Positions 11,295 through 23,205 of a DNA stretch of 64,000 bases are shown one piece after another. A program made the translations under genes and the position numbers. Position 1 is the stretch's first letter. Each line of letters begins with the position of its first letter. The notes beneath the pieces are model-generated. The model ran no database searches, had not been told where the DNA came from, and worked only from the letters and a program-made list of their open reading frames with translations. Source of the DNA: Stachybotrys elegans (lineage: Eukaryota > Ascomycota > Sordariomycetes > Hypocreales > Stachybotryaceae); NCBI GenBank assembly GCA_020746835.1, contig JAGPNK010000001.1:5580001-5644000 (forward strand). The letters run 5' to 3'.

Positions 11295-11775
11295 ACATCC
11301 AACCCACTAGTACCTAAATAGGCAAAAGAGAGTGGCTGGCCAGTTAAGGGCCGAGAAAATTCAAGTCTGTTGGCACTGTGCCCCTGTGCTCTATTGCTTG
11401 CACGCGGGACATAGACGCGACCACTCACTCACGTGCTTTTGGAAGATTCTTTTCGTGTAAGCGGATAAATGGTTAGGCCGCACCAATAAAGACAACGGAT
11501 GCAATCAAATCAACTCCACCCTTTGTGGATCAAATGGCACCGCCCTGAGGAAGAGTTCAGAGCACACTACTCTCGACGTGCACGTGATAGTGAAATTGGT
11601 AAGCAGGGCCGCTATCGCAGCTCTGATTGGTGTGAGCGGGTAAACCGTTTATCCGCTCGTTAGATAGCTTGGCGCCTGTAGTCACATGAGTCACATGACT
11701 GTGCACTTTCTTGAGGAGAAATTCGTTCGATTAGCCTCTTTTGATAACGACTGCGAATGACAATGAAACGCCGCC
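11295..11775. other. intergenic, NLR promoter region
   Basis: A 481-nt spacer upstream of the NLR gene. It contains GTCACATGAGTCACATGAC near 11681-11700, a tandem TCACATGA element that could bind bZIP or bHLH factors; this is inference only. No coding frame is supported. Confidence 0.4.
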
Positions 11776-14700
11776 ATGGTGGAACCCTGGATAGCCAAGA
11801 GAGTGTACCGGCTGCGCCGTCTTCCGAGCACAAGTGACTTAGACAGTACCGCCAATCTCCTCAGTGCGGTACTAGGGAACTATCCGATTTGCGACATTCG
11901 TATCTTTTCTCTTGCTTCTTCCCTGCTGGCTCACGAGAACCCTCGTTCCAAGATCGCAACCTTGTCCTTTCGAACTTTACCGCCATTCCTTCAGAGGCGA
12001 TCCGGCTCAAATGCGGACACAGACGAGTGGCAGATACCTGCTGATTCTTCCAATTCCGGTGTGCTGATACTTGATACGCACTTTTTGGGCATGACTCCCT
12101 TGAATGAGGTGCCTCCCACAGATCATTCCTTTGAGTACGCACCATGAAACCATCTTGGTATCAAGTCTGATTGTGACTTTCTTCCCTCACCGTAGTTGCA
12201 TTGCCATATCTGGCCTCGCCAGTCATCCCTTTGGATCATGGCAACCGAGAGAACAAGACAAATCCTTCATGTGGATCCGCGATGATTTACCAAACCACCT
12301 ACCCCAGACCAGGGCAGCTATATATGGGTATGACACACGCTTGCTAAATAGCGACTCGGATCAGAATATCGGCGATCTTGCTCAGGGGTTTATCGGCATC
12401 TTGGAGACATGTGGCTGGCATTCTTCGTCCTCAAGACCCATCATTATCCTTGCTCATAGCCTTGGAGGGCTCGTTTTTAGGGAAGCACTGGCCAGATTGA
12501 CCGGCAGCCAGGATCCAGGGTACAAAGCGCTCAGGAACAATATAAAAGGCGCTATCTTTTTCGGCGTGCCCAACCTTGGCATGGAGCAAGCCCACTTCAA
12601 AGCCATTGTCCAAAACAACCCGAACGAGGCCCTCGTGCACGATGTGGGCCGTAATTCTAACTACCTGCGCCGCCTCAACGAAGCTCTCCCTGAAGGGACT
12701 GGCGCGGACAAGCTCCGATGCTACTGGGCGTACGAAACCTCCGAGTCACCAACAGCAACTGTGGGTTTACCTGGACATAGTACGCATATCTCGTCTAAAA
12801 TGTACGCAGATGGATGCAAACGGAAACATTGATCGCAATGGACCGCCAGCTATCTTGGTGAGCCGCGAGTCCGCCACTTGCAGGTTCATCGACACGGACC
12901 GGTCCTTGACCTTTTCAATCAATTCGACTCACTCGGACATGGTGAAGTTCACTAGGGACTCTCACTATTACCACACTGTCATTTCGAAACTCTCTAAAAT
13001 CATGTCTTTTTCTAGATCCGAACATCATGCAGTTGGCAGAGTGGATGAAAGGAATAAGCAGAGCCGCCACAGCAACGCCCGGCCCTCAATTCTGACATCT
13101 GCATCGATGCCAGAGGAAGGTTCCTCAGAAATACAGATATTGTGCTTGGATCGTGAGTCACTAACCCTATATTTTGCAAGCCTTTACGTTTTCATTAACC
13201 AGTACTATATAGCCGAGATCGAAAAGTTCAAGCTCGAGACCCAGTTCACAAGCGAGGAGGAAGCGCTCTTTGATAGATCAACATATGCCACGACACAAGA
13301 ATTCCTTGGCCAAGTTCAAATAGACCAAGGAAACAGCGGCAAGTTGATGTACCTCAAAAGACTCGAGCCATTCTTGGATGCCGTCAAGCAACTTGAAGAT
13401 ACGCTTTGGTTGTTCGAAGTCATGCCTGAGATCCCTAAAGCTATGTGCTTTGCTTGGGTCGGTCATTCAACCGCCGAAACACCTTTCTTTCCTGCTCAGC
13501 GCTGATTCCAAGAAACAGGGTTCTCTTCAAATCATACTTTCTGTACGTGAAGCTCATTGGGAAAATACTGGCTCGATCAGACTCGACCGAACTCACTATT
13601 CTTTTTAGATGACCTCGAAAACACCCCCGATATTAGACTCGATCCTGAATGCTTACTATGAAGTCGGAAGAAGCTTGCCTCAGTGCGGCACGCTACAACA
13701 TGTATTCATCGCCAATGCTCATTTGATGCAGGCTCTACGTATGATGTATGAAGACACGCTCGAGTTTCAGCAAGTCGTCATTCAGCAATTGAAGCGCCCG
13801 AGTGAGGATGTAAATATTTCCCTCGAGCCTTTCTAGTTGTTCTAATCTTTCTCAGGATGGCAAGAACTGTTTGCTGCGGCGTGGAGAGATTCCATGGAAA
13901 AAATAAAGCACATTGTGCTCAACATTGGCAGAACCAAAAGAATGATCGAAGGAAAAGCCTCACGTGCCGAAGCTGAAGAAGTGCAAAATGCCAGAACAGC
14001 TGCCTTGACTACTTTCCAGAGAGAGAAGGCTGCTCAGGACGCTCATCACCGCAGATTTGTTCTGCAGTGGCTCTCACCCTTTGCGAATGATCTGGAACAG
14101 GAAAAGTTTCGGAAGATACGGTCTGTCTGCAAAGACCCAGGTCGATGGCTTCTTGACAACGGTCAATTCCGGACTTGGCTTGACTCTCAGAGCCAATCAA
14201 AGCCATTTTTATGGTTGAGCGGAATGCCAGGCTCCGGTACCAACACCTGGTACTAACATTTTACTGTGCAACAAGATTCTAACCGTTCTGCAGGAAAAAC
14301 AATTCTCGCATCAGTCATTGTCGATGCAGTAAAAGATATGCCAAAGGCAGAAGTTCTTTTCTTCTATTGTAAGCACAAGGAAGAAGGCCGGGACTCCTTC
14401 ATTGGCGTGGCAAGAGCATTATTAGTGCAGATGCTTGGGCAAAGACCCTATTTGCTTTCGCTTCTCTACGAAAAGGCTTCCACGGACAGCAGCGTTGTAC
14501 TCAAGTCAGAAGCGGCCGCAAAAGATCTTATGAAGCTGGGATTTTGCTCCTATAAGCAGCTTTATATAATTCTTGATGGTTTGGATGAGTGTGACGAAGT
14601 TGAGCGAAGAGAGATTGCCGCTTGGTTCCAAGCTGTCACAGACGACCTCCTTGGCACTGGAAGCTGTTCTATCAAGTGTCTGTTTGTCAGCCAGCATGAC

Positions 14701-16827
14701 AAAATTTCCGGCACCGACTTCAAAGGTCTTCCCGCTATCAATACACATCACCATAACCAAGAGGACTTGAAAGAGTTCTCCATGGTTTGGCATCGCAAGA
14801 TCGAGGAGAAGTTCGGGAAGCTGGAGTCCAGGAACATTTCGCAAATCATACACGCCAAAGCACAAGGTAAGCCAGCGCCCATGCTCACAATATGTACCAA
14901 GTGTCTCACATCTGTTCTAGGGATGTTTATATTCGCAGAGCTTTTTGCAAAGTATCTTGAAGACCAAGTAAATCGAGCAGATCTCTTCAAAGAACTTGAA
15001 CCAAACAAGCTGCCAGTCAAGCTTGACCATGTGTACTTTCCCCAGAACTCGCATGAATCAACGCTCAGCGTACTGATCTTTCGTCACCTTTAGGTACGAG
15101 CGGATTCTGGATCGTGTCTGTAACGGAAAATCTGGGCGCGCTTGGGTTCGCGTTCAGGAAATATTGGGATGGATTGCCTGCGCCAAGCGCCCGTTACATT
15201 GGTGTGAGATCCAGGGGGCAGTTTGTATTGACCTCGACAACCAGTGCCTGAACTACGACAAGGAGATTTTGGACACACCCCAAGGCCTTCTTGCATCTTT
15301 CATCGAGCTACGGACGGATGGAACCGTGCAATTGGTTCATGAAACCGCGCGCAGGTATGTATATCAATCTGTGCGTCGTTTGAACACGAGGCCAATGTTG
15401 ATCATCCCAGTTTCCTCTTATCCAAGGGATTGGTTAAGCCTGAAGCTGTTGACTACTACTTGTCTTATCTCAGCCTTTCATACCTATGTTTTCCGCAGAT
15501 GGATCTGCAACGGGGCCAGGAGTATATAGCTTCAGAACTCCTCACAGGATCATACGCATTCTATGATTACGCATCGGCTTGTTGGGCTATACATCTCCAG
15601 TCAGCTCTAGGAGCATTGCAGAAGAAGGAGGAGCTTGATGATTTGCGTGAGACGCTGGAAGTCTTCATTGAGATGCATTGGTCAGAAAACCACAAGTCAT
15701 TACAAGATGTCAAGCGAGTGGAGAAAGTTTTGGAACCTTTGAAGACATCCACCTCGTACTGGAAGATCGTCCAGTCTGTCGCCTGGAGCAAAAGACAGAA
15801 CAGCAAACAAGGACAAGGTCCCAACCCCGACGAGGCCCTTGTCATCTCCAAACTCACAGCACGCTTGCGGTCCGTGCTGGAGAATTTCCTCACCCCATCT
15901 CTCTCTCAAGATGATGCACAGAAGCTGCAGCGGTTTTATGGGAAAAAGTGGTTCAAGTGCCCCAGGATTAACTGCAACAGATATCATCATGGATTCCACT
16001 CTGCAACAGACAGAGAGAAACACCTGGATAAGCATACGAGGCCTTTTCTATGCTTTGTTGTCGGATGCCACATCGGGACCTTTGGCTGCAGCACAGAGAA
16101 GGAATTGACGAAACATCTGTTTGACTACCACGGTATTGATGGCGATGAATCAGTTAATGCCGAGTTCCCAGAGCCCCTCTCCAAGCAAAGGCCCCCCAGG
16201 AATGCACCAAAAGACGATGGAAAGTTCGCATGCACCTTATGCGGGAAGATGTTCACACGCCAACACAACTTGAACAACCATTTTCGCACGCACACGGGTG
16301 ATAAACCCTTTGCTTGTAATATTTGTCATAAAAAGTTCACCCGAAAAGACCAATGCAACAGACACGAGATAAGCAGCCACGGTGAGAAGCCGTTCAAATG
16401 CCAAGGAGTTTTAGAGGATGGAAAGGCGTGGGGATGTGAGGCAGCATTTGGTCGAGCAGATAAGTTAGCAGACCATTTTCGAAGTAAAGCAGGACAAAAA
16501 TGCATCTATCCCCTGATGCTCCAGAAATTCAAGGATGGAGGAACTGGCGGTGCAGATGGAAGTGCATTGTTTGCAGAGCAAAGTGGACCAAACGCAGCGG
16601 CTCTCCAAGCTGCCGAGAGGTTGCTCTTGTTGGGGTACGATGGCATCGGGATCACGGACGAGGATGCAAACTCGCGGAATTTTGAGGAGTCATTGTGGTA
16701 TTGTGGCATCTGGACCACAAATGAGGATGCAAAGTCGCAACATACTCAGGGGTTGCCTCCTGATGGAGATATTTCAGCAACTTCGCCTGAAAGGGACGGT
16801 GCATCAAGCACACTTGTTGCAGAATAA
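11776..16827 (+). CDS. NLR-type STAND protein: alpha/beta hydrolase - NACHT - C2H2 zinc fingers
   Basis: Model: 11776-12134, 12196-12760, 12810-13152, 13213-13457, 13519-13542, 13609-13801, 13856-14236, 14294-14866, 14921-15032, 15094-15354, 15411-16827; 1490 aa, all junctions in phase. Residues about 120-330 are an alpha/beta hydrolase (nucleophile elbow AHSLGG), the SesB-like head common in fungal NLRs. A DUF7708-like helical region follows (LWLFEVMPEIPKAMCFAW to about residue 580). The NACHT core has P-loop GMPGSGKTILAS, built across an intron, and Walker B LYIILDGLDECDE. The C-terminus has classical C2H2 fingers (CTLCGKMFTRQHNLNNHFRTH, CNICHKKFTRKDQCNRH) and a longer finger-like unit, instead of ankyrin, TPR or WD repeats. 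Fungal NLRs act in non-self recognition and regulated cell death; fingers in that position suggest nucleic-acid or partner binding, which is inference. Intron 13153-13212 is optional, as the frame is open through it. Confidence 0.8.
13519..13542 (+). other. 24-nt micro-exon of the NLR gene
   Basis: Eight codons (GSLQIILS) between introns 13458-13518 (donor GTCGGT, acceptor ACAG) and 13543-13608 (GTACGT...TTTTTAG). Including it restores the conserved 'W-G-(P/S)-L-(K/Q)-x-x-L' run of the DUF7708-like region before ILDSILNAYYEVG. Without it the frame meets stop codons. It is supported by frame and family pattern only. Confidence 0.5.
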
Positions 16828-16838
16828 TTGAGGAAGTC

Positions 16839-16960
16839 AAGCTTTTCTTAATCGAGTGTATTTTCTAACCAATTGCCATCTATTGATCTGATATCGTCTT
16901 TATCGCCAGAGGGGCCTCCTCAAAGTCGCTGGTCTGTATCCGAACGGGAACACATAGGGC
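16839..16960 (+). repeat. dispersed repeat, copy 1
   Basis: It starts a few bases after the NLR stop codon. Diagnostic core: TCTATTGATCTGATATCGTC, then the GGGGCCTCCTC...AAGTCGCTGGTCTGTATCC block. It shares this core with copies near 22.4, 26.7, 27.2, 34.4 and 37.8 kb, and its second half with one near 35.7 kb. The rest of 16961-17397 shows no gene. Confidence 0.75.
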
Positions 16961-17397
16961 CTTTGGGCGTCGATAAGGGAGGGGCCAATGGCAGAGACTC
17001 AATAGAACCCGCGCTTGAAACCTGTGGGGTTTGTATCTTTCAGCCACTCTGAGCTGTGTAGTCATATGCATACGTGGACCTCTTTCATTGGCTCTGCGCC
17101 GGGATAATAGCTGCACAGCCTTGTGATTACACCGAGAAACGCCTCGTAGGAGGGCAGTGTCGCAATATCATCGGGGACATGTACCTCTCTACCTGATCGC
17201 GGTCTTCAAGTTCGCGGTTCTAGTTATTTACGCATATTAACCATGCGCCTTTGGTGAACCGTCAAATAGTGGATGACGACAATAATATTCGTTTTCTTAC
17301 TCAATGCCAGCTCGTCGTTCCAGACATCTCCATCGCGAATCTGGCCAAATACTTTGGATCAAGGATCAATGCAGCCTAGATCAATACGCCGAATATT

Positions 17398-20300
17398 ATG
17401 AACGAGCGACCAGCTGTTGACTCGGCCAATTCGTCGAGGCCAAAACACCGCTTGGGTGAAGCGGGAAATGACATTGCCGCTGGCCTACCAGCAACCCAGA
17501 GTCAGTCTATCAAGAGGCCGAGAACTGACAGGTTAGCCACAGAATATCCAATTGATGGATATGGCGGGTCAAAATCTCAATACATTGCAGATGATGGTGA
17601 CATATGCTTTGGAATGGTACACACCCATTGGTATAATTACACACTCCTTTACCCGGCTGCTGACGTGCGCACGTCAACAGCTCATAAACATTGCCATCCA
17701 ATTCGACCTTCCACGCCACATACCATCTTTGACATTTGATGACTCAGGGGTTGATGAAGATATCTACGTCCGTTTACATTTACTCATGAAGGATGACCGA
17801 TGTGATATCCAAAGCAACGGGATATCGATTGCAAGCATGAACAAGCGGACACACTTGTCCCTCAAATCACTATCCGAGATGCCTCTGAGGTTTATTGGTC
17901 TCCTCGGCCGCAAGGATATGGAAGACGAGCTGAGGGTAGCATCGAAAGCCCCCTCCTTGAATCCAATGCAAAGAAAAGGCTCCATGGCGATACTCGTTCT
18001 CGGTCCCGAATCTGTCGCAGAGTCTGTGGCTCAAGAGCTCTCGTGTCGTCATCTTTTTCTGCAACACCCATATCCCATGGTGAATATGCTACCATACAAT
18101 AACCCACAATATCTCGACATCATTGGAACAATATCCACAAACGAGAGCATTGTACCCTTAATATCCTCAAATGCTTCGCAGGCGGCCACACCTCAGACTG
18201 GCCAACAGGAAGCCGATAATATTACCGATCTGGTTTCTCTTCTGGATAATCTGCCAAACTTTGGGTACAGCCCAGAGGTACAGATAGATGACAGGCTCAA
18301 AACACCCCTTCTGAAGTTAGCTTCCCTGGCAAGCACTGCTGCTTTCATTGCGCCATTAACACAGGTTTAGGCACCAGAGAGAAGCCGCCAACTTCATAAT
18401 ACAACGGGAGACAGGAGGGAGTGAGATGCAAGGAAGTCTCTGGCACGTGCTACCTCAGTCAGAAGCACACTCTTTCTGGTATGCATTTGCACCCACAGGC
18501 GAATATTCCTGACGATAGTCTATAGGTATAAACACATGATTACAGGCTCCAAAAGATCCACTCCCGATGATGTGCCAGGCGGCATTTTTGCTGATGGCAT
18601 GGGCCTTGGCAAGACGTTGACCATGATTGCCGCCGTCGTGGCGAGCCTTTCTCGAGCAAGCGAGTTCGCAACTTTCCACTCGAAAGCCACGGAAGTGCTG
18701 TCTTGGCTGGTTAGAGTGCAATCAACGCTAGTTATTGTACCATCAGCTTGTGAGTCCTCTATTTCTCCAGTAGGATGAGATACTAAGAACTGAGTAGTAC
18801 TGATGGATGTGTGGATTGATGAAATCAAGAAGTCCGTATTCGCAATTTCTTGGAGGAACGTGGTTGACTGACCATGTCTAGGCATCTTGAACCTGGTGCA
18901 CTGGTGATTTACAAATACCATGGACCAAACCGGCGACTCTCAACAGGACAAGCTTTACCCTATCATATTGTCTTATCAACATATGGAACCGTAGCCGCCG
19001 ACTTTTCGAGAGGAGGAGGAGTTCTTAACGAGTTTCATTGGCACAGATTGATACTTGACGAAGGTAAGAGAATCGACCAAGGGAACACACAGGAAATACG
19101 GAATATTCTGAATTTTTGCTGACAATAATACAGCACACTACATCAGAAATTCTGCAACAAAGCAATTCAAGGCTGTTGCGAATATTCAAGCCTTAATTCG
19201 ATGGTGTGTGACAGGCACGGTTATTCAAAATTCCGTCGACGATCTTGGATCGCTGGTAAGATTTCTTCGCATTCCCGAGCTCGACGACATCAAGACATTT
19301 CGAAAACATATCGCTGGGAAATGCAAGATGGTTCGAGGAGTATCGAAACCAAACTATGGAAACCTCAAGAAGCTGCTTGGCTCAATTTGCTTTGGACGAA
19401 ACACATCATCCATTCTGACCAATTTAGGCGTGTCGTTTATTGAGTGCCGACCCAGCTTCTCCGATTCCGAACGAACTACCTATAACGGACTTGCTATTGC
19501 ATATGGCAACTCAATCAAGGCTTCTATCAATACTGCCTTCCAAAAGCAGGCCGACATACGAGTACTTACGGCAGTTCTGAGGCTGCGCGAGTTCTGCAAC
19601 CTAGGTGTTACTATGCCTGGGGACCCTGATTGTGTCGACAATCTGGCACCCGAGGAGGCAGTCAGTATCCTAGAACAAGACGGACACCAGTATATTTGCG
19701 CAAACTGCAGAATGCCTTCATGGACCTCAGACGACCGTGCATATGGGAATGAGCAGCAGCAGATGGTGGTAACTCGTCGCAGAAAGTGTCAGCTTTGCGC
19801 GGAACAGCGCTTAGCCGCCAATGATGAGGAATCTACATCAACTGGCGATTCGAGTTCCATGGATGTTCTGAGCCAAGAAACTCGTCCCGACTTACAATCG
19901 CATCCAGAAGAAGCAATGAATTGGGAGCCGACGCCACCCAGTGTATACCCCTCAAAGATCAAGGCGCTGCTCAAAGATGTAAAGGAGCACTACTCAGAAT
20001 CAAAGTGGTACGTTATGTACTATCTACACCTCATTCACTGACCATTCATGGCTAAAGCCTTTTCTAGTATTGTCTTCTCCTTTTGGACGAGGAGCTTGGA
20101 TCTGATTGGCAATGTTTTCAATGCTGAAGGGATTGTGTTCGGTCGGATAGATGGTCAGATACATCCATCACAGCGAAAGCAAGTACTTTCCAGGTTTTGT
20201 GGTGATGCATCTATTCGAGTTCTCTTGATGACGATAGGAACAGGATCTGTCGGGTAAGTCGCTCAGAAGCTTTACCTAACAAAGTCTGATCTAATCACGA

Positions 20301-20677
20301 CTCAAGGCTCAATGACCTTTCTGTGGCCAGCCGAGTACATATTCTTGAGCCACAGTGGAATCCGTCGACAGAAAGTCAGGCTATTGGGAGGGTTTTCCGT
20401 CTGGGGCAAGAAAAGAGGATATGCGTGATTCGATACATTATGGAAAAAAGCATCGAAGAGGTAAGGTCTAACGTTTGTAGTGATGAAGATGCTGACCCAG
20501 GACACATAGAGCATTGAGACTCGGCAAATTGTGAAAATTCAGCTAGCATCGAGAAGTGGGCTCCAGAACTCGCATGGCGGAGATTCCAAGAGAAACAAGA
20601 AGCTCGAGTACCTGCGTTCTTTGGCAGATATAATTGAGAGCACGGCTACGAGGCGACAGGGTGGCCAAGGGAATTGA
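17398..20677 (+). CDS. SNF2-family DNA-dependent ATPase/helicase (Rad5/HLTF-like)
   Basis: Exons 17398-17616, 17681-18315, 18371-18478, 18526-18749, 18798-18831, 18882-19063, 19134-20007, 20068-20253, 20307-20460, 20510-20677; 927 aa, all in phase, including a 34-nt exon. Order: unknown N-terminal part, then helicase motif I DGMGLGKTLTMI, Ia STLVIVPSA, DEAH box (LILDEAH, split by an intron), motif III region TGTVIQNS, a Cys-pair segment (ICANC...CQLC) where Rad5/Rad16 relatives carry a RING, and the C-terminal lobe (VFSFWTRSLDLIG, GRIDG, LNDLSVASRVHILEPQWNP, QAIGRVFRLGQ). Motif I normally reads DEMGLGKT and motif III TGTPIQN, so two key positions are substituted and activity is uncertain. It should act on chromatin or in DNA repair in the nucleus. 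It lies downstream of the NLR, same strand. Confidence 0.8.
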
Positions 20678-20896
20678 ATGGAGCTGGAAGTGAGGACAGG
20701 TTAGTATTACTATAGAATGTTCTTTTGCCATAGAGCAGATAAGTGAAGTGAGGAAAAAACTATAATGCTGTGTGCGCATAATAATTGTTGCCTTGTTGCC
20801 CACGACCAAGAACAGCGGTAGAGAATGAAGGGATGATCAAATAACATTACCCATCGGCCGTTGCCAGAGACCAATAAGCAGTAGCAGCAATAACAA

Positions 20897-20915
20897 ATAT
20901 ATATATATATATATA
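20897..20915. repeat. (AT)n microsatellite
   Basis: Uninterrupted alternating A/T for 19 nt in an AT-rich spacer downstream of the SNF2 gene. Confidence 0.9.
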
Positions 20916-21042
20916 CTTAGGAGCGCCTTTGTTATGTTTAATTATTTTTAATATCTAGTAACAACTAAAATGCCACCTATCAAATGCCTGCTCAACGTTT
21001 GCTTCATTAGGATGGTAGTGTTAAGCTAACGTATTATCTAAG

Positions 21043-21107
21043 GAGGTTAGTAACCACTTCAAAGTCACTGGTTCTATCACATTAGGGCACAGGTCCCATA
21101 TAAGATA
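21043..21107 (+). repeat. dispersed repeat, diverged partial copy
   Basis: Matches the second half of the dispersed family (CTTCAAAGTCACTGG...ATTAGGGCAC) with several substitutions, mostly C-to-T or G-to-A relative to the better copies. The first half is not clearly recognisable. Confidence 0.4.
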
Positions 21108-21283
21108 AACGAGACTATGAGACTACTTCTGATATATTTGCTAAGAAGTAGACACAAAATAACTCAGATCGCATTCACTGATCGCTCAGTCGGTAGGAAG
21201 TTATCTCGTCTAGACCAGTTGTAGGCAAATGACCCGAAAGCAAGAGCATGAACAAACATACTCAGATTGGAGAGTCGATGATT

Positions 21284-21872
21284 TCAACGCTGCTGCAGCC
21301 CCAATGCAAATTCTTCAAGCCTCTTGTAGGCGTCATCTAGGTCATGGTTGATGATGAGCATGTCATCGGGACCTCGCGTCTCTGCAAATGCCATCTCACG
21401 CTCAGCTTGCGCTAGGCGCTGTCGAATGCTCGCTTCGGTTTCAGTTCCACGGTTTCTTAGCCTGTCCTCAAGGGCCTTGAGGTTCGGCGGGCTAATGAAG
21501 GCGCAGCGCACAGCAAAATCTGGCCCCATATCTCTAATACTCTGGATACCGTTCATGTCGATATCAAGTATCAAGATCTTCCCTGAGCCTTGCTGGTCCC
21601 GAATTTTCTACCAGCTGGTACCGTAGTGGTTGCCGGAGAAGCAGGTGTGCTCCAGGAAAGCCTTCTCGTCGATGAGAGCTTGGAACTCGGTGGCGCTGAC
21701 GAAGTGATACATGGTTGCCCGGCTCAAGCTCTCCGGGTCTTGGCTTGCGGGTCGTATGTGATATTGTAGCCACAAAGGCATCGGGATGTTGTGCGCGTAA
21801 CCTCGAAATCAGAGTTCCCTTACCAACACCTGAGGGCCCGGACACGACGAGCGGTAGCTGGATTTGGCTCAT
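21284..21872 (-). pseudogene. guanylate kinase-like pseudogene
   Basis: GMP kinase family (ATP + GMP to ADP + GDP, cytosolic). The N-terminal part starts at the ATG at 21872 and has an intact P-loop [13 protein letters not shown] and the GMP-binding [11 protein letters not shown]. The C-terminal part (21574-21284) has ILDIDMNG and the lid-like RLRNRGTETEASIRQRL region. Between them the middle domain ([15 protein letters not shown]..., FSGNHYGTS) is readable only after a one-base shift between about 21710 and 21735, and is then stopped by TAG at 21608-21610. No GT-AG intron explains either break. Guanylate kinase is essential, so a functional copy must exist elsewhere; this is a decaying extra copy. 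Confidence 0.75.
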
Positions 21873-22699
21873 TGCTGGAATTATGGGTCAGCTTGAGCTG
21901 ATCAAGGCCGTTCAACACTCTAATACCTACTCGAATTGTACGTAGAGGGAAGGCTGAGGAGATGGAATGCGTGTATGCGTGTATGCGTGTATGTATTGTT
22001 TGGAGGATGAATGTATTTATAGGCGCGCAGACCACGTGTATGTATGCTATGAGTGACGATTAATTGTTGATGGAGAGTTCAGCATGGGGTAAATTTGAAA
22101 TTAACGTAAGGATTCGGCCAGAAAGTTTGCTACCAAAAAGCTTATTAGAGTTTATCTGGGGGCTTATCAGGAAGGTTGTCAAAAGGAGGTCCTGGGTTTT
22201 GGAACTAGCAATAGAAAGTTTGTTGGAGGAAGAACTTGAGTGTTAGAGGGCTACAGCCAGCAAGCTGGCTCCTGGAGGTTTTTGTCATAGGGTCCCCTTC
22301 AAATTATGTATTGAATAAGGCTTTGTAGGATTTCCCGTTCGTGTGCCCCAATGGGATACAGACCAGTGACTTCGAGGAGGCCCCCTCTGGCGATAAAGAC
22401 GATATCAGATCAATAGATAACAATTGGTTAGAAAATTCGATTGAGAAAGGCTTGTCGCTTGCGGGGATGCCGTTGTGGCTGTGGATGATGCCATAGCCCA
22501 CTTGTTCGTGACAGCCTCGTACCAGTCAGTACACATGATAGTGCCTGAATTGCTATTGCAGATACCCATACTGCACTTGAGTGCGATGGAGGAACCATCC
22601 CCTGGCAGTGACCAACTTGGGAGCAGGTAGATATAGTCGAGACTACAGGCTTCCTTATCTAAAGTCTAGGCAGGAAGTGCATTTAGAACAGGGACAAGG
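21873..22699. other. intergenic with minisatellite and repeat copy
   Basis: Upstream of the kinase remnant, a GTGTATGC unit is repeated three times at about 21971-21995. The dispersed repeat occurs at 22328-22454 on the minus strand. Otherwise no supported gene. Confidence 0.5.
22328..22454 (-). repeat. dispersed repeat, copy 2
   Basis: Reverse-strand copy. It is one of the best preserved, keeping an open peptide across the element (SNQLLSIDLISSLSPEGA and SLVCIPLGHTNGKSY), which suggests the family derives from, or once lay in, a coding element. Confidence 0.75.
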
Positions 22700-23205
22700 C
22701 TATCTAGGAAGGCTGTTTTCCATCCCAAGACCCAGGAGGCGCGCTGCTAAGTCACGTCGTAACTCAGGACAAAAGGTAGCAACAACAATGGCAATCATGA
22801 TGATACCAATCTCATCCGTCATCAAGCCAAGGGTCCGTCTCAATATTACCCACAGGATAAAGAACGATACAAGCACCTCCAATCTGTGCCTACTGAATAT
22901 TTAGACTAAGTGTCTACAGGGAACAGAGTGCTGGTTACCTTCTCATGTAGGTGCGGCTGTTGACAGATAAAAATGTGCCACTGATGATCCAGAGAATGAT
23001 GACACTTAACATTGTCAGACTTGATATGAAGGAGAAGCGGGCGTTAGTACATTAATCTTCCGGTGTTTGCCCATGCAATATCATCTTTTTGCGAGGTAGT
23101 GATGAACAGGTAGACCATGACGCAGTGGGTCCATATGATTAGGCTGGCCGTGTATGCATGAGAAGCGCATGATTCTCTGTTGATATCTCTTGCATGATGG
23201 TCCAT
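22700..23205 (-). CDS. small multi-pass membrane protein, hypothetical
   Basis: Model: complement(22700..22889, 22939..23019, 23051..23205), 141 aa, joining in frame. The start is the ATG at 23205 (MDHHARDINRESCASHAYT). Four hydrophobic segments are visible: ASLIIWTHCVMVYLFI, LTMLSVIILWIISGTFL, LVSFFILWVIL and IGIIMIAIVVATF. The 49-nt intron 22890-22938 (GTAACC, TCTAAAT, GTAG) is ordinary. The intron 23020-23050 would be only 31 nt (GTACTAAC...CAAG), below the usual fungal minimum, so that junction or the gene's integrity is doubtful. Alternative: a remnant with a 31-nt insertion. Function and family not recognised. Confidence 0.45.

Larger units (their letters stand above)
20678..21283. other. 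AT-rich intergenic region with a divergent repeat copy
   Basis: No gene. It contains the (AT)n run at 20897-20915 and an AT-rich stretch to about 21040. A diverged copy of the dispersed repeat's second half (ACTTCAAAGTCACTGGTTC...) lies at 21043-21107. Confidence 0.5.
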
